From Clostridia bacterium (GTDB lineage Bacteria; Bacillota; Peptococcia; DRI-13; UBA5745): a stretch of 64,000 bases of DNA. A model generated the notes under the pieces. That model saw nothing but the letters and a program-made list of their open reading frames with translations, did no database searches and was not told the origin of the DNA. Position 1 is the first letter of the stretch. Every line of letters starts with the position of its first letter. This document shows positions 37,695-47,235 of the stretch, one piece after another. Where the stretch lies: positions 310,001 through 374,000 of the forward strand of contig JAHDPO010000004.1 of the NCBI GenBank assembly GCA_018434325.1, read 5' to 3'. Position numbers and translations under genes: made by a program.

Positions 37695-39014
37695 TCATAT
37701 TAAGCTGCGCTGCCGCCACAGACCCCGGCGCCAGCGCCAAAGATAGATCATCGCCCGAAACACCTCGTCAAAAGCCATGACCGCCCAAATACCTACCAGG
37801 CCATAGCCGGCCCGTACCCCGAATACATAGCAGCCCGTAACTTCGATCAGCCAGACGCAAAGAATGCCGGAGACTACGGGAAAGCGAATATCGCCGGCGG
37901 CCTGCAGGGAACGAACCATCACCATATTGACGGCCCGGCCGGCTTCCAACGGAATATCGATCAGCAAAATCTTTTTACCCAAAGCAATGACCTGAGGATC
38001 CTGCGTAAATAAACCAAAGAGATGCTCCGACAGAAGAAAAATGATCACCGACATGGTGCAAGAGATCATCACCGCCAGGCCCGCCGTTTTGCTGACTTGC
38101 TTGTCCACCTTATCTTTTTCGCCGGCGCCGATACGATAGCCCACCAAAATCTGGGTGGCTTGAGCCAGGGCCAGTGAATATAAAAAAGATAAATTGGCAA
38201 ACATCTTACTATAAATACCGGCAGCCACCACCGGCGTGCCGAAAGTATTGATCATGCGCAAAATGCAAACCTGGGCGGAAGTATAGGATAAGGAATCCCC
38301 TCCCGCCGGCAGTCCGATGGATAAAAGTCTTTTTTCCTGAGCAAAAGGAAAGGGTTTAAGATAGGCTGCCGATATCTTCAGCTGCCGGCGGCGGCGCAAA
38401 AGCCAGACAAACAAAAACAGGCCCGCCAAACGGGCAAAATTACTGGAATAGGCCACGCCTCTGAGGCCTAAAGACGGCAAAGGTCCAAAGCCATGAATCA
38501 GCAGAGCATTGCCGGCAATATTCAGCACATTCATTACAGCGGAGATACCTAATGCTTCCTTCAACCAGCCATTGCTGCGGAAAATAGCGGAAAACGTCAT
38601 AAAAACAGCCGGCAAAACCAGGCAGCTGCCCACGATATTCATATATTGGCAGGCCTGGTCAAAAGCGTCCTGGGGCACCTGCATCCAGGTGAAAATACTG
38701 CCCTTGGCAGCCAATAAAATCCCGCCGATCAAAAGGCCCAGGAGCATGTTGGTCAGCAAAGCCAGGCTGGCTACCTGATTCATTTTTTCCCGCTGATCCG
38801 CCCCTTTGTATTGGGAAAACAGAATGACGGTTGCCGTGTTGACTACGCCAAAAGACAGGAGCAGCACATTGAGAACTTGATTGCTGTTGCCGATGGCGGC
38901 CACCGCCGTTTGGGAATAGCGGCTGATCATAAACTGATCGGCATTGCCCACCAGCATTTGCAAAATCAATTCAAAAAAAATCGGCCATGTCATTTCTAAC
39001 AGGCCTCGTTCCAC
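37695..39014 (-). CDS. MATE-family multidrug/metabolite efflux protein
   Basis: About 440 residues with 12 membrane segments in two six-helix bundles; ERGLLEMTWPIFFELILQML, NADQFMISRYSQTAVAAIGN and the second-half YSSNFARLAGL/GLPAGGDSLSYTSAQ segments are typical of the NorM/DinF-like MATE superfamily. Coupled to Na+ or H+. The frame stays open to 39113 but family similarity begins around GTG 39014 (VERGLLEMTWP); ATG 38993 with GAGG 10 nt upstream is the other option. A TATAAT lies near 39070 on the minus strand. The upstream 150 bp hold a strong unassigned RNA fold. Confidence 0.9.
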   Translation of the reverse strand: MERGLLEMTWPIFFELILQMLVGNADQFMISRYSQTAVAAIGNSNQVLNVLLLSFGVVNTATVILFSQYKGADQREKMNQVASLALLTNMLLGLLIGGILLAAKGSIFTWMQVPQDAFDQACQYMNIVGSCLVLPAVFMTFSAIFRSNGWLKEALGISAVMNVLNIAGNALLIHGFGPLPSLGLRGVAYSSNFARLAGLFLFVWLLRRRRQLKISAAYLKPFPFAQEKRLLSIGLPAGGDSLSYTSAQVCILRMINTFGTPVVAAGIYSKMFANLSFLYSLALAQATQILVGYRIGAGEKDKVDKQVSKTAGLAVMISCTMSVIIFLLSEHLFGLFTQDPQVIALGKKILLIDIPLEAGRAVNMVMVRSLQAAGDIRFPVVSGILCVWLIEVTGCYVFGVRAGYGLVGIWAVMAFDEVFRAMIYLWRWRRGLWRQRSLI

Positions 39015-39176
39015 CTTAGGTTTTATGCCTTTTCCCCCGTTTCCGCACTCAATCTTCGGCCATTTCGTAATTATTATATGATGAAATTTGGCCGTTGTAT
39101 ATAGAGGGAACAAATAATCGATATTTTTCGTCTTATAACGTATCAGTAGAAAATTTTTCTTACCTCTGAGCGTTTC

Positions 39177-39262
39177 AACGAGGCAGGGGATATGCCCACC
39201 GTCTGAAAATATAAGCGCAGCCCGCCAGCTGAAAAGGCGGGGGCATATCCGGCTTTCTCGTT
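39177..39262. other. Unassigned structured element (possible leader RNA or 3' stem)
   Basis: Nested stems: AACGAG (39177-39182) with CTCGTT (39257-39262); GGATATGCCC (39188-39197) with GGGCATATCC (39241-39250), a perfect 10 bp; and CCCGCC (39221-39226) with GGCGGG (39236-39241). It lies between the yunB stop and the MATE gene on their common strand. No U-tract follows on either strand, so it is not an ordinary terminator. I could not match it to a riboswitch class I know. Confidence 0.6.
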
Positions 39263-39265
39263 ATA

Positions 39266-40075
39266 TTAAGGATATTGCTCCGCCAAAGCCGTCGGTCCCG
39301 AAAACAAACCGCTGCCGGGAGCCAAATAAACCTCCGGCACCTTGCCCACGATAACAGAATCGGCCACAGGCAGCCTTAAGCCTGCCTTTTCCTTATGGGA
39401 CATAAAAGGCAGCACAATTTGCACATCTGTTTGTATATCCATATATATTGTATGCTTAACCTGGTTGATACCGGCTTGCTGAAAGCTGTCCTCTACTTTT
39501 ATATCGACTATGCCCATCGGCTTGATGGGGATTTTGAGAACCGGTCCATAGTTGGCCAGGAGATAAATACCCGTTGCCTGGCCCAGAGGAACTTCGACGA
39601 CTCTTTGCTCCATCTCTATTAAATGCTCTTTAATAGCGGCGGCGCTGGCCGTCACCAGCAGTCCCAGCTTGGCGCTGTCGACCTTGAGATAAATCAGCTG
39701 GCTGCTTTCATCCTGGCGGTAGATGACCAGTTCCTGATAATCAATTTCCGGCAGTATCTCCTGATACATGGTTCTGTAAATGATCTCCGTGGCCATCTGG
39801 TGGGCCGCCAAAGAGGCAATATCGATTACCGCCGGCTTCAGCCGGTTATCCACAAAAGCAACAGCATAAAAAACCAGCCACAGCACTAAGGCCACAGCGG
39901 CATAGCCGATTATCCTCCGGCGGTTCCTTTCGCCGCCCCGGCCCCTTTCCGTCCCTTCTGCTTTTCCCTTGCCCGGCGCTGCCGTTTGCCACGCGGGCCG
40001 CCGGATTGGGCGGCCTGCCGGCAGCCGCCGCAGCCGCCAGCCACCCCGGAATTGCAGCTTTTTCCTTCTCAGCAT
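39266..40075 (-). CDS. yunB: Sporulation protein YunB
   Basis: 269 residues. A basic ~55-residue N-terminus (rich in R/K/G, e.g. RRKKLQFRGGWRLRRLPAGR) precedes one membrane helix (IIGYAAVALVLWLVFYAVAF) and the YunB family domain (LAAHQMATEIIYRTMYQEIL, EVPLGQATGIYLLANYGPVLKI, YMDIQTDVQIVLPF). YunB is sigma-E controlled in Bacillus and needed for proper sporulation; its biochemical role is unclear. AAGGAG precedes the ATG. Divergent from the PBP gene. Confidence 0.93.
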   Translation of the reverse strand: MLRRKKLQFRGGWRLRRLPAGRPIRRPAWQTAAPGKGKAEGTERGRGGERNRRRIIGYAAVALVLWLVFYAVAFVDNRLKPAVIDIASLAAHQMATEIIYRTMYQEILPEIDYQELVIYRQDESSQLIYLKVDSAKLGLLVTASAAAIKEHLIEMEQRVVEVPLGQATGIYLLANYGPVLKIPIKPMGIVDIKVEDSFQQAGINQVKHTIYMDIQTDVQIVLPFMSHKEKAGLRLPVADSVIVGKVPEVYLAPGSGLFSGPTALAEQYP

Positions 40076-40172
40076 GGACTCTCCTTCTCTTTACTCTATA
40101 GCCATTTGAATATTTTGTGATATAATGATTTTTGTAGATTTGCAGGTATATCCCACTAAGGAGGAATATGTT

Positions 40173-43037
40173 ATGGCAGCGAGCAAAGGCAAAGGCCGCC
40201 GCAAACCAGTTAAAATCGCCGGCCGGATACTTTCGCTGATTTTCTTTATTTGCGTTATTCTTGGTTTTGTGGCCGCCGGTTTGGTAGGCGGTTACGTCTA
40301 CAACGTAATTAATTCTATGCCGGATATGGATCTCACAGTACTTTCCGGCGAGCTGACCACTTATGTTTATGACCGCAGCAATGAGCAGATCGGCGTTTTT
40401 CATTCCGAAAAAGACAGGGTTCCTTTAGAACCTACGGAAATCCCCTTGCGAATGAAGCAAGCCATTGTATCTATCGAAGATCAGCGTTTTTTCCAGCACA
40501 AGGGCGTGGATCCCATCCGTATACTGGGCGCCGCCCGTGCTAATCTGCTTTCCGGCAGCCGGGGTCAGGGAGCCAGCACCATCACTATGCAGGTTGCCCG
40601 TTTAGTCATCCTGGATGTAAGCAATACGGATAAGAGCTACGACCGCAAAATTCAGGAAGCCTATATCGCCATGAAGCTTGAGAAGGTTTACTCCAAGGAG
40701 CAGATTCTGGCTTTCTATTTAAACAATGTCTACTATGGCCAGCGGGCTTACAGCTGCGCCACCGCCGCTCAAAATTACTTTGATAAGGATATCAATGACC
40801 TGAGTATCGGCGAATACGCTTTCCTGGCCGGCGTTGTCAACGGCCCCGGCGTCTTTGATCCCTTCCGCAATATGGACAAGGCCAAAAACCGTCAGGCCAT
40901 CGTTCTTAATGAAATGGTGAAAATGGGCTACATCAGCGACGAGGAGGCCAAGGTCGCCAAAGAGGCTCCTTTAAATGTAGTCAAAGCCACCAGCAGTGTG
41001 GAAGACCGGGATTTTGCCAACCAGTCCTTCCTTGATTACACCTTCAATGAAGCCTGCAAAATTTTAGGCATCGATCAATCCAACGCCATCCGGATGTATA
41101 CCGGCGGCTACCGCATCTACACCACTTTAGATGTGGTTACCCAGGCCAAGGCCGAAGAGCTGTATGCCAACGATGAGAAATTCCCCAAGGTCAAGGGTGA
41201 AGGCAAACTCATCCAATCGGCCATGGTGGTGACCAATGTCAAAAACGGCGAGATTCTCATGATGATCGGCGGCAGAAATATTAACGAAGTCCGCGGCTTC
41301 AATCGTGCCGTCGACGCTCTGCGCCAGCCCGGTTCTTCCTTTAAGCCTGTGGTGGTTTACGGGCCGGCACTGGAGATGGGCTGGAATCCCGGCAACGTGC
41401 TTGACGATTATCCCGACGGCTTTATGGTGGCAGAAAAGAAATTCGTCAACAGCGACAATACTTACCGGGGTCTGGTGACCCTGCGGGCCGCCGTTCAAAG
41501 CTCCCTTAACACCATCGCCGTCAAGCTCATCGAGCAAATCGGCGTAGAAAACGGTATTGCCTTCGCCAAAAAGCTGGGCATTACCAGCCTGGTGGAATCT
41601 GGCAGCTACAACGACTTAGGTCCGGCTGTAGCTCTGGGCGGCGTCACCAAAGGCGTTTCTCCCCTGGAGCTGACTGCCGCTTTTGCCACCTTCTCTAATG
41701 GCGGCGTTTACAATAAACCTTTTGCGATCCGCCGTATCGAGGATTACAAAGGCAACGTGCTTTATGAGCACACCTTGGAAAGCCATGTGGCTATGTCGCC
41801 TCAGACGGCCTACCTGATGACGGATATGCTGGTATCCGCCGTATCCAGCGGTACCGGTACGAGAGCCCGGCTGGACCGCCCCACTGCCGGTAAGACCGGC
41901 ACCACCTCTCTTAACGTCGACGCCTGGTTTGCCGGTTTTACCCCCGATCTGGCCGCTGCCGTCTGGATGGGCTATGATATCTCTGAGAAAATGCCCGGCG
42001 TCTTCGGCGGCACCTATTGCGCTCCCGTCTGGAAGGAAATCATGGCGGTGGCCCACCGCGATCTGCCGGTGACCAACTTCCCTGTGCCGGAAAACATCAG
42101 AACGGTTACGATCGACGCCAAATCCGGCATGCTGCCTTCGGAGCTGACGCCAAAAGAGTTCACGATTTCCGAGAAATTCAATGGCGATTACGTTCCTACG
42201 GAAGAGTCAAACGTCTGGGTACAGGCTCCCGTATGCGCCGACAGCGGCCTTTTGCTGACGGACAATTGCCCTCATACGGAGCTGAAGACCTTCCTGCGGC
42301 GGCAAGTGCCTTGGGTAGGCGATATCGCTCCCCAGGATGCCATACTGGAAGTACCCACGGAGTATTGCAACATTCACGGTCCCGGCGGCTATATCGATTC
42401 CCCCGGCGACGGCTCCACGCCCCTCAGGCTCTATAGCCATGTGGACAGAGGCAACGACCAGACTACGGTAAGCCTCTCCTGGTATGCCGCTAAAGCCGAC
42501 GCCAATACCACCTTCCATATCTACAGGGCTACGGAGCCCAGAACCCCTGTCAACGCTGCCACCAGGATCGCTGTGCTCAACAGCACAAGCGCTACTTATA
42601 CCGATGCCTTTAATCCTACGGATTACGGCACCTATTACTATTACATGCAGGCCATCGACAAGACCAACGGCGAGGTGCTGGGTTCCTCCCCGGAGACTAA
42701 AGCCGTCATCGGCGAGCTGCCCGGCGGCAATCCTCAGACCTCTCCCCGTTTGGAGGGCGCTTTGATACCCTACGGCTCCAAGCATGCCGTCCAGCTGCTG
42801 TGGAATGAGATCAATCCCGGCAACCATGCCGTTTATCAGATCTATCGTTCCGAGGACCCCGGATTTGATATCAGTGCCTCCACCCTGCTTGCTGCCGCCG
42901 GCAATCTGGAAACCAATTCCTATACCGACACCTCTGTGGAAAGCGGCAAAACCTACTACTACCGGGTAGCCGGCATGGATATGACCCTGAATACACCTAT
43001 ATCCCCTTCCAGCCGGCTGTATGCCACGATACCTTGA
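40173..43037 (+). CDS. pbpA: Class A penicillin-binding protein (PBP1A-type) with two C-terminal fibronectin-III-like modules
   Basis: 954 residues. TM at ~22-45; GT51 glycosyltransferase at ~75-250 (IVSIEDQRFFQHKGVDPIRI, GASTITMQVARLVI, YLNNVYYGQRAYS); transpeptidase at ~330-620 with SXXK (GSSFKPVVV), SXN (SSLN in AVQSSLNTIAVKL) and KTGTT. It polymerises and crosslinks peptidoglycan outside the membrane. Two FN3-like modules (residues ~765-860 and ~865-954; FHIYRATEP, YQIYRSEDPG) follow, a frequent Firmicute extension. GGAGG is 8 nt before ATG 40173; the longer frame from 40125 starts inside the TATAAT-like -10 region. Lies next to the van cluster, though no link is shown. Confidence 0.95.
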   Translation: MAASKGKGRRKPVKIAGRILSLIFFICVILGFVAAGLVGGYVYNVINSMPDMDLTVLSGELTTYVYDRSNEQIGVFHSEKDRVPLEPTEIPLRMKQAIVSIEDQRFFQHKGVDPIRILGAARANLLSGSRGQGASTITMQVARLVILDVSNTDKSYDRKIQEAYIAMKLEKVYSKEQILAFYLNNVYYGQRAYSCATAAQNYFDKDINDLSIGEYAFLAGVVNGPGVFDPFRNMDKAKNRQAIVLNEMVKMGYISDEEAKVAKEAPLNVVKATSSVEDRDFANQSFLDYTFNEACKILGIDQSNAIRMYTGGYRIYTTLDVVTQAKAEELYANDEKFPKVKGEGKLIQSAMVVTNVKNGEILMMIGGRNINEVRGFNRAVDALRQPGSSFKPVVVYGPALEMGWNPGNVLDDYPDGFMVAEKKFVNSDNTYRGLVTLRAAVQSSLNTIAVKLIEQIGVENGIAFAKKLGITSLVESGSYNDLGPAVALGGVTKGVSPLELTAAFATFSNGGVYNKPFAIRRIEDYKGNVLYEHTLESHVAMSPQTAYLMTDMLVSAVSSGTGTRARLDRPTAGKTGTTSLNVDAWFAGFTPDLAAAVWMGYDISEKMPGVFGGTYCAPVWKEIMAVAHRDLPVTNFPVPENIRTVTIDAKSGMLPSELTPKEFTISEKFNGDYVPTEESNVWVQAPVCADSGLLLTDNCPHTELKTFLRRQVPWVGDIAPQDAILEVPTEYCNIHGPGGYIDSPGDGSTPLRLYSHVDRGNDQTTVSLSWYAAKADANTTFHIYRATEPRTPVNAATRIAVLNSTSATYTDAFNPTDYGTYYYYMQAIDKTNGEVLGSSPETKAVIGELPGGNPQTSPRLEGALIPYGSKHAVQLLWNEINPGNHAVYQIYRSEDPGFDISASTLLAAAGNLETNSYTDTSVESGKTYYYRVAGMDMTLNTPISPSSRLYATIP

Positions 43038-43068
43038 TTTTGGGTAGGCAGTTGTTTTAAGTTAGATA

Positions 43069-43114
43069 CAAAGGACAGCGTCAGGATAAATCCTGCATGC
43101 TGTCCTTTTCTTTT
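43069..43114 (+). terminator. Intrinsic terminator after the class A PBP gene
   Basis: AAAGGACAGC (43070-43079) pairs with GCTGTCCTTT (43099-43108) with an inner CAGGA-TAAA-TCCTG stem, then TTCTTTTG. It may also serve vanX from the other side, whose stop is 11 bp away. Confidence 0.85.
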
Positions 43115-43124
43115 GGTGCTTTAC

Positions 43125-43733
43125 CTAGGCAACCGTAAAATTAAAATAAGTGTTCGGGTATGGTTCATTTCTTAATACATAGTGCCACCATTCGAAGCAA
43201 TATGGCTTAAACCCACTGTTTTCCATGATGGAACGCAGGCGCCTGCGATTTTCTGCTTCCATTTCTATAATCCCTTTTGCCTCATGGTGCGAACGCTCAT
43301 CCATAAAGTCGAAACCACTTCCCATAGGGACAAGAGCCCCCGTATCCAAGTGGTAAAGCGTAAGATCGATTGCACTGCCACGGCTATGGCTTGATTGCGA
43401 CGCCACATATCCCTTTGTAACCATCTCAGCCCGCTCAATATTCGGATAGTATCTTTCTTTGGTGAGATTGTCCTCCGGTTGATTTGCCCAACGCATGAAA
43501 CAATCTACCGCACGTTTAGGCCGATAGCCGTCCCATAACAGCAAACCATACCCAAGAGATCTTGCTCGCTTCTGCGCCTCCTGCAGCGCAAGGGCTAAGG
43601 CCTGTGTTCCCACTATACGATTAACCTCATATCCGTCTACCGGTTTCCCTGTGAAATTGTCCCATGTGGCATATTTTACATCCCAGCGAACTCCCTGCAA
43701 CATTTCATCTAAATAAACAAACCCCTTTTCCAT
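43125..43733 (-). CDS. vanX: D-alanyl-D-alanine dipeptidase VanX
   Basis: 202 residues, full length. Zn-dependent M15D peptidase that destroys D-Ala-D-Ala so that only D-Ala-D-Lac enters the wall. Zinc and catalytic residues are present: SSHSRGSAIDLTLY (His and Asp ligands) and CFEWWHYVLRN (catalytic Glu, third ligand His). Also NFTGKPVDGYEVN and LLLWDGYRPKRAV. AGAGGT lies 7 nt before the ATG and 5 nt follow the ligase gene, so it is the last gene of the murF-vanH-ligase-vanX transcript. Confidence 0.97.
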   Translation of the reverse strand: MEKGFVYLDEMLQGVRWDVKYATWDNFTGKPVDGYEVNRIVGTQALALALQEAQKRARSLGYGLLLWDGYRPKRAVDCFMRWANQPEDNLTKERYYPNIERAEMVTKGYVASQSSHSRGSAIDLTLYHLDTGALVPMGSGFDFMDERSHHEAKGIIEMEAENRRRLRSIMENSGFKPYCFEWWHYVLRNEPYPNTYFNFTVA

Positions 43734-43738
43734 ACCGG

Positions 43739-44770
43739 TTACCTCTTTAGAGCTAATACGATCAGCCGGTCAATCAGTTCGGACAGCGATATACCCGCAG
43801 CGGCCATCATACGGGGATAACGGCTATAAGAGGTGAATCCGGGCAAGGTATTGACCTCGTTGAGTACAATGCCACCGTCCTCCTGTAAGAACATATCAAC
43901 ACGGGAAAGGCCTTTACAGCCAAGGGCCCCATATATTTTTTTTGCCGTTTCCTGTATCCGTCTGCGCTCCTCTGCAGGCAGGTCTGCGGGGACAGTTATA
44001 ACTGCGTTTTCCGAGCCTTTTTCCGGCTCATCTTCCTGATGAATGCGAAAGATACCGTGCCGCAGCCTAATTTGGTCTACCTCGCCAACAACCAACTCAG
44101 AACCGTTTCCCAATACGGCGCAACCCACCTCACAGCCTAAAATTGCCTGCTCAATTAAGACTTTGCTATCATATTGCTTTGCTGCTTTAACCGCAGCAGC
44201 CAACTCATCGGCGTTTCCCACTTTTGTCACGCCAAAAGAGGAACCCGACCGTGCCGGTTTCACAAAAACAGGATAGATCAGCTCATCAGTCATAGGTTTG
44301 TCAACATCGCCGATAATCCGGAAAGCAGGAGTATCTATACCGGCGTTTTTTGCAACGATATATGCCAGCGATTTATCCATGCAGATTGCGGAACTGGGAA
44401 TATCACAGCCCACATAAGGAATGCCGGCTAGTTCAAGCAGACCTTGTATTTCGCCATCTTCCCCCGACTTGCCATGCAGAACGGGAAATACCACATCAAT
44501 GGACCTGATTTCATATTCATAGCCTTTCATTAGAAGCAATCCCTGTGTTTTCTTATCCGGAAAAATTGCAGCCAAGCTGCAATCGCTATTTTCCCATTCT
44601 ACACAAGGCCTTGCGCACATTTTCCAAACGCCGGATTTTGTGATGCCAATGTAAATCGGCTCGTATTTTTCAGTATCAATATTTGCGGCAATTTCTATTG
44701 CGGATTTTACCGACACGTCATGCTCCTCCGAACAACCGCCAAACAGGATTGCAACCTTTAATCTATCCAT
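43739..44770 (-). CDS. van ligase: VanA/VanB-type D-alanine--D-lactate ligase
   Basis: 343 residues, the length of VanA and VanB. ATP-grasp ligase making D-Ala-D-Lac, the vancomycin-resistant precursor. From memory it is highly similar to VanA and VanB along its whole length (VKSAIEIAANIDTEKYEPIY, FVKPARSGSSFGVTKV, VLNEVNTLPGFTSYSRYPRM). The omega-loop GIFRIHQEDEPEKGSENA carries the His-containing D-Lac signature, not the YDY...AKY of housekeeping Ddl or the D-Ser type. It does not look identical to either prototype, so the van type letter cannot be assigned here. It overlaps vanH by 8 bp. Confidence 0.95.
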   Translation of the reverse strand: MDRLKVAILFGGCSEEHDVSVKSAIEIAANIDTEKYEPIYIGITKSGVWKMCARPCVEWENSDCSLAAIFPDKKTQGLLLMKGYEYEIRSIDVVFPVLHGKSGEDGEIQGLLELAGIPYVGCDIPSSAICMDKSLAYIVAKNAGIDTPAFRIIGDVDKPMTDELIYPVFVKPARSGSSFGVTKVGNADELAAAVKAAKQYDSKVLIEQAILGCEVGCAVLGNGSELVVGEVDQIRLRHGIFRIHQEDEPEKGSENAVITVPADLPAEERRRIQETAKKIYGALGCKGLSRVDMFLQEDGGIVLNEVNTLPGFTSYSRYPRMMAAAGISLSELIDRLIVLALKR

Positions 44771-45731
44771 GGGTCAAGCTCCTTTCAAAATTCAAACAGT
44801 TCTTAATTGTTTTAAGAACGGTATCATACAGCGCCCCTTCGGTATAGTAAGCCGTATGCGGTGTAATTATCACATTCGGCATACCTTGAAGTTTCAGTAA
44901 GAATTGATTATCCATTGGTTTGTCCGTGCAGTCAAAATAGAAGAGTCCTTCCTCTCCCTCCAATACATCCAATGCGGCCCCGCCCAGTTTTCCGTTTTCC
45001 AAGGCTTTAATAAGCGCATCGGTATCGATAAGCGCGCCGCGTCCCGTATTGACAATAAACGCTCCTTGCTTCATTCTTTTTATTTGTTCGCGCCCGATAA
45101 TATAGTGCGTATCCGCACCCAGGGGCAGATGCAGCGTAATGATATCACTGTTGTGCAGCAATGCCTCAAGCGAAACATAGTCTGCCGTTATTTTCTGGTT
45201 GCGGTCATAAGCCAACACTTGGCATCCAAATCCGCGCAGCCGATTAATAACCGCTTTGCCTATGCCACCGGTTCCCAGCACACCGACAGTCATATCCCGC
45301 AATTCTTTTCCACGGGTGCTGTCTAACCTGAAATCATATTTTTCCACAGAACGCACAATAGACTTTGCGTTGCGTATCGCCATCAACATCAGCATCAGGG
45401 TATAATCGGCAACACCGTCCGGCGAATATGCCACATTACCAACAGTGATACCCATTTTTTGGGCGGCATTTATATCTATGTGATTGCAGCCGATACTGCG
45501 GGTAGAAATATATTTTACTCCCGCATTTTTCAGCGCGGCAATAGTGGATTCTGAAACCCGGGACTTGTGTCCCACGCTGATGCATTGATCACCCGTTACT
45601 AACTTCGCATTGGTTTCCGATACGGCGTCGCTTATAATAGTGGGCACGACGCCAAAGCGGGGCGACAGCCTGCGAAACACATCCGCCTCGTCCTGGCCAC
45701 ATCCATAAATCGTAACTCCGGATTTTTCCAT
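44763..45731 (-). CDS. vanH: D-lactate dehydrogenase VanH
   Basis: 322 residues. NAD(P)H-dependent 2-hydroxyacid dehydrogenase reducing pyruvate to D-lactate for the ligase. Rossmann motif VGVLGTGGIGKAVINRLRGFG (core GTGGIG), substrate Arg in INTGRGALID-type VNTGRGALIDTDAL, Glu in VLEGEEGLF and catalytic His in ITPHTAYYTE. The order vanH-ligase-vanX with small overlaps is the canonical D-Lac resistance core. Confidence 0.97.
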   Translation of the reverse strand: MEKSGVTIYGCGQDEADVFRRLSPRFGVVPTIISDAVSETNAKLVTGDQCISVGHKSRVSESTIAALKNAGVKYISTRSIGCNHIDINAAQKMGITVGNVAYSPDGVADYTLMLMLMAIRNAKSIVRSVEKYDFRLDSTRGKELRDMTVGVLGTGGIGKAVINRLRGFGCQVLAYDRNQKITADYVSLEALLHNSDIITLHLPLGADTHYIIGREQIKRMKQGAFIVNTGRGALIDTDALIKALENGKLGGAALDVLEGEEGLFYFDCTDKPMDNQFLLKLQGMPNVIITPHTAYYTEGALYDTVLKTIKNCLNFERSLTHG

Positions 45732-45793
45732 GGCTGAGCTTTATCCTTTCTTTTTGAATCACCTGTGAAAATCACTTCCAGAGAAGCGGGAAG

Positions 45794-47188
45794 CTAAAGA
45801 AGCGCCCTTACAATCTCTTCAGTATGCATGCCGCGAGAGCCTTTGACCAGAACCGTGTCGCCGGGAGACAAAATGGATTTCAACTCTGCTGCGGCCTGAT
45901 CGTTATTGTCAAAAACGCGGCAGTCGATCCCGGACCGGACGGAACGGGCGCCCTCGGCCATCACCTTCGCCTGCGGGCCGACGGTAAATAAAATATCGAC
46001 TCCGCTTTCCGCGGCAAAGACGCCGACTTCAAAATGCGCCTGCCCGGAATATTCCCCAAGTTCGAGCATATCCGCTAATACGGCTACTCTGCGGCCAGCC
46101 AAAAACCCCGCAAGGACGCTCAGGATGCTTTTGGCTGCAGCGGGACTGGAGTTGTAGGAATCGTCGATGACGGTAACCTCGCCCACATGGTAAATCTGCT
46201 GGCGCATGGCCAGCGGGCGGTAATCCCTGAGCGCAGCGGCAGCCAAGGCCAAGGGCACACCCAGCCGCTCCGCCACGGCAAGAGCGGCAAGTGCATCCAG
46301 AGCAAGGTGCATGCCAAGTGCTGGCAGGGTTACATCGACCCACTCCCCTTTCGAAGAAATACAGCGGAAAACGGTGGTTTCCTTTTGAACCGTAATCTCC
46401 TCTGCGCGAAAATCGCACCAAGACGCCGTACCGAAAAAGATGGTCTCATACGGCAGCTTTCCGCGAAGACCGGCGAGCAGCGGGTCGTCCCCATTTAAAA
46501 ACAGCACAGAATCCTGTGTAAACCGGTCAGTGATGTGCAGTTTCTCCCGCAAGATGTTTTCCTGCGTTTTAAGCTGGCCGATGTGAGCAATTCCGATGTT
46601 GGTAATAACAGCGTACTTAGGCTCGGCGACCCCTGCAAGGCGCGCCATTTCACCGAATTCGCTTATTCCCATCTCCACCGCTGCTGCTTCGTGCTCCTTG
46701 GAAAACTCGAACATCGTTAGCGGCAGTCCGATCTCGCTATTGCGATTTCCCTTCGTCTTCATTACGTTGTATCTTGCAGAGAGTGTAAGGGCAGTCATTT
46801 CTTTCGTCGTTGTCTTCCCGGCGCTCCCCGTGATTCCAACCACCGGGATGGGGAATCTCTTCTTATAAGCGGCGGCAATGCGCTGGAGTGCCGTCTGAGT
46901 CGAATCCACCGCAATCCAGGCTTCTTTCGCTTCCATCCGAGTATGCTCCTGCGTCAGCGCCGCTACTGCGCCTGAGGCGAATACGGTGGGCAGAAAGGTG
47001 TGGGCATTCGTCCTTTTTCCTTTGAGGGGGACAAACAGGGAACCGTCGACCACCTCCCGGTTATCGGTCACCACCGACGTTACTATCGTATCCGGATTCC
47101 CGCAGAGCAATTTTCCGCCACAAGCGGCGGAGATTTGGCGTACTGTCATCTCCATTGCAATAAGAACCTCGTCACTCTTTTTTTGCAC
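45794..47188 (-). CDS. murF: Van-cluster MurF: UDP-MurNAc-tripeptide--D-alanyl-D-X ligase
   Basis: 464 residues, full-length Mur ligase. N-terminal UDP-binding domain (MTVRQISAACGGKLLCG), central ATPase with VVGITGSAGKTTTKEM, KGNRNSEIGLPLTM, VEMGISEFGEM, and C-terminal domain VIDDSYNSSPAAAKSIL plus VLVKGSRGMHTEEIV. MurF adds the terminal dipeptide to UDP-MurNAc-tripeptide. As first gene of the vanH-ligase-vanX transcript it probably favours D-Ala-D-Lac as substrate (inference). Start is GTG 47188 with AAGGAGG 9 nt upstream; an ATG two bases earlier is out of frame, and ATG 47155 is another possibility. Its promoter carries four VanR-type repeats. Confidence 0.93.
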   Translation of the reverse strand: MQKKSDEVLIAMEMTVRQISAACGGKLLCGNPDTIVTSVVTDNREVVDGSLFVPLKGKRTNAHTFLPTVFASGAVAALTQEHTRMEAKEAWIAVDSTQTALQRIAAAYKKRFPIPVVGITGSAGKTTTKEMTALTLSARYNVMKTKGNRNSEIGLPLTMFEFSKEHEAAAVEMGISEFGEMARLAGVAEPKYAVITNIGIAHIGQLKTQENILREKLHITDRFTQDSVLFLNGDDPLLAGLRGKLPYETIFFGTASWCDFRAEEITVQKETTVFRCISSKGEWVDVTLPALGMHLALDALAALAVAERLGVPLALAAAALRDYRPLAMRQQIYHVGEVTVIDDSYNSSPAAAKSILSVLAGFLAGRRVAVLADMLELGEYSGQAHFEVGVFAAESGVDILFTVGPQAKVMAEGARSVRSGIDCRVFDNNDQAAAELKSILSPGDTVLVKGSRGMHTEEIVRALL

Positions 47189-47235
47189 ATTCAGTTTCCT
47201 CCTTAAAACAGTAATTTGCCTATGCCACGGTTACT

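Noticed and set aside
40125-40172. Upstream ATG start for the class A PBP
   Set aside because: It overlaps the TATAAT -10 box and lacks a Shine-Dalgarno; ATG 40173 has AAGGAGG at 8 nt.
43739-44770. Housekeeping D-Ala-D-Ala ligase (Ddl)
   Set aside because: The omega loop has the IFRIHQ D-lactate signature and neighbours are vanH and vanX.
45794-47188. murF as part of a displaced division/cell-wall (dcw) cluster
   Set aside because: No mraY, murD or ftsW nearby, and its promoter carries the VanR-type repeats; it belongs to the van unit.
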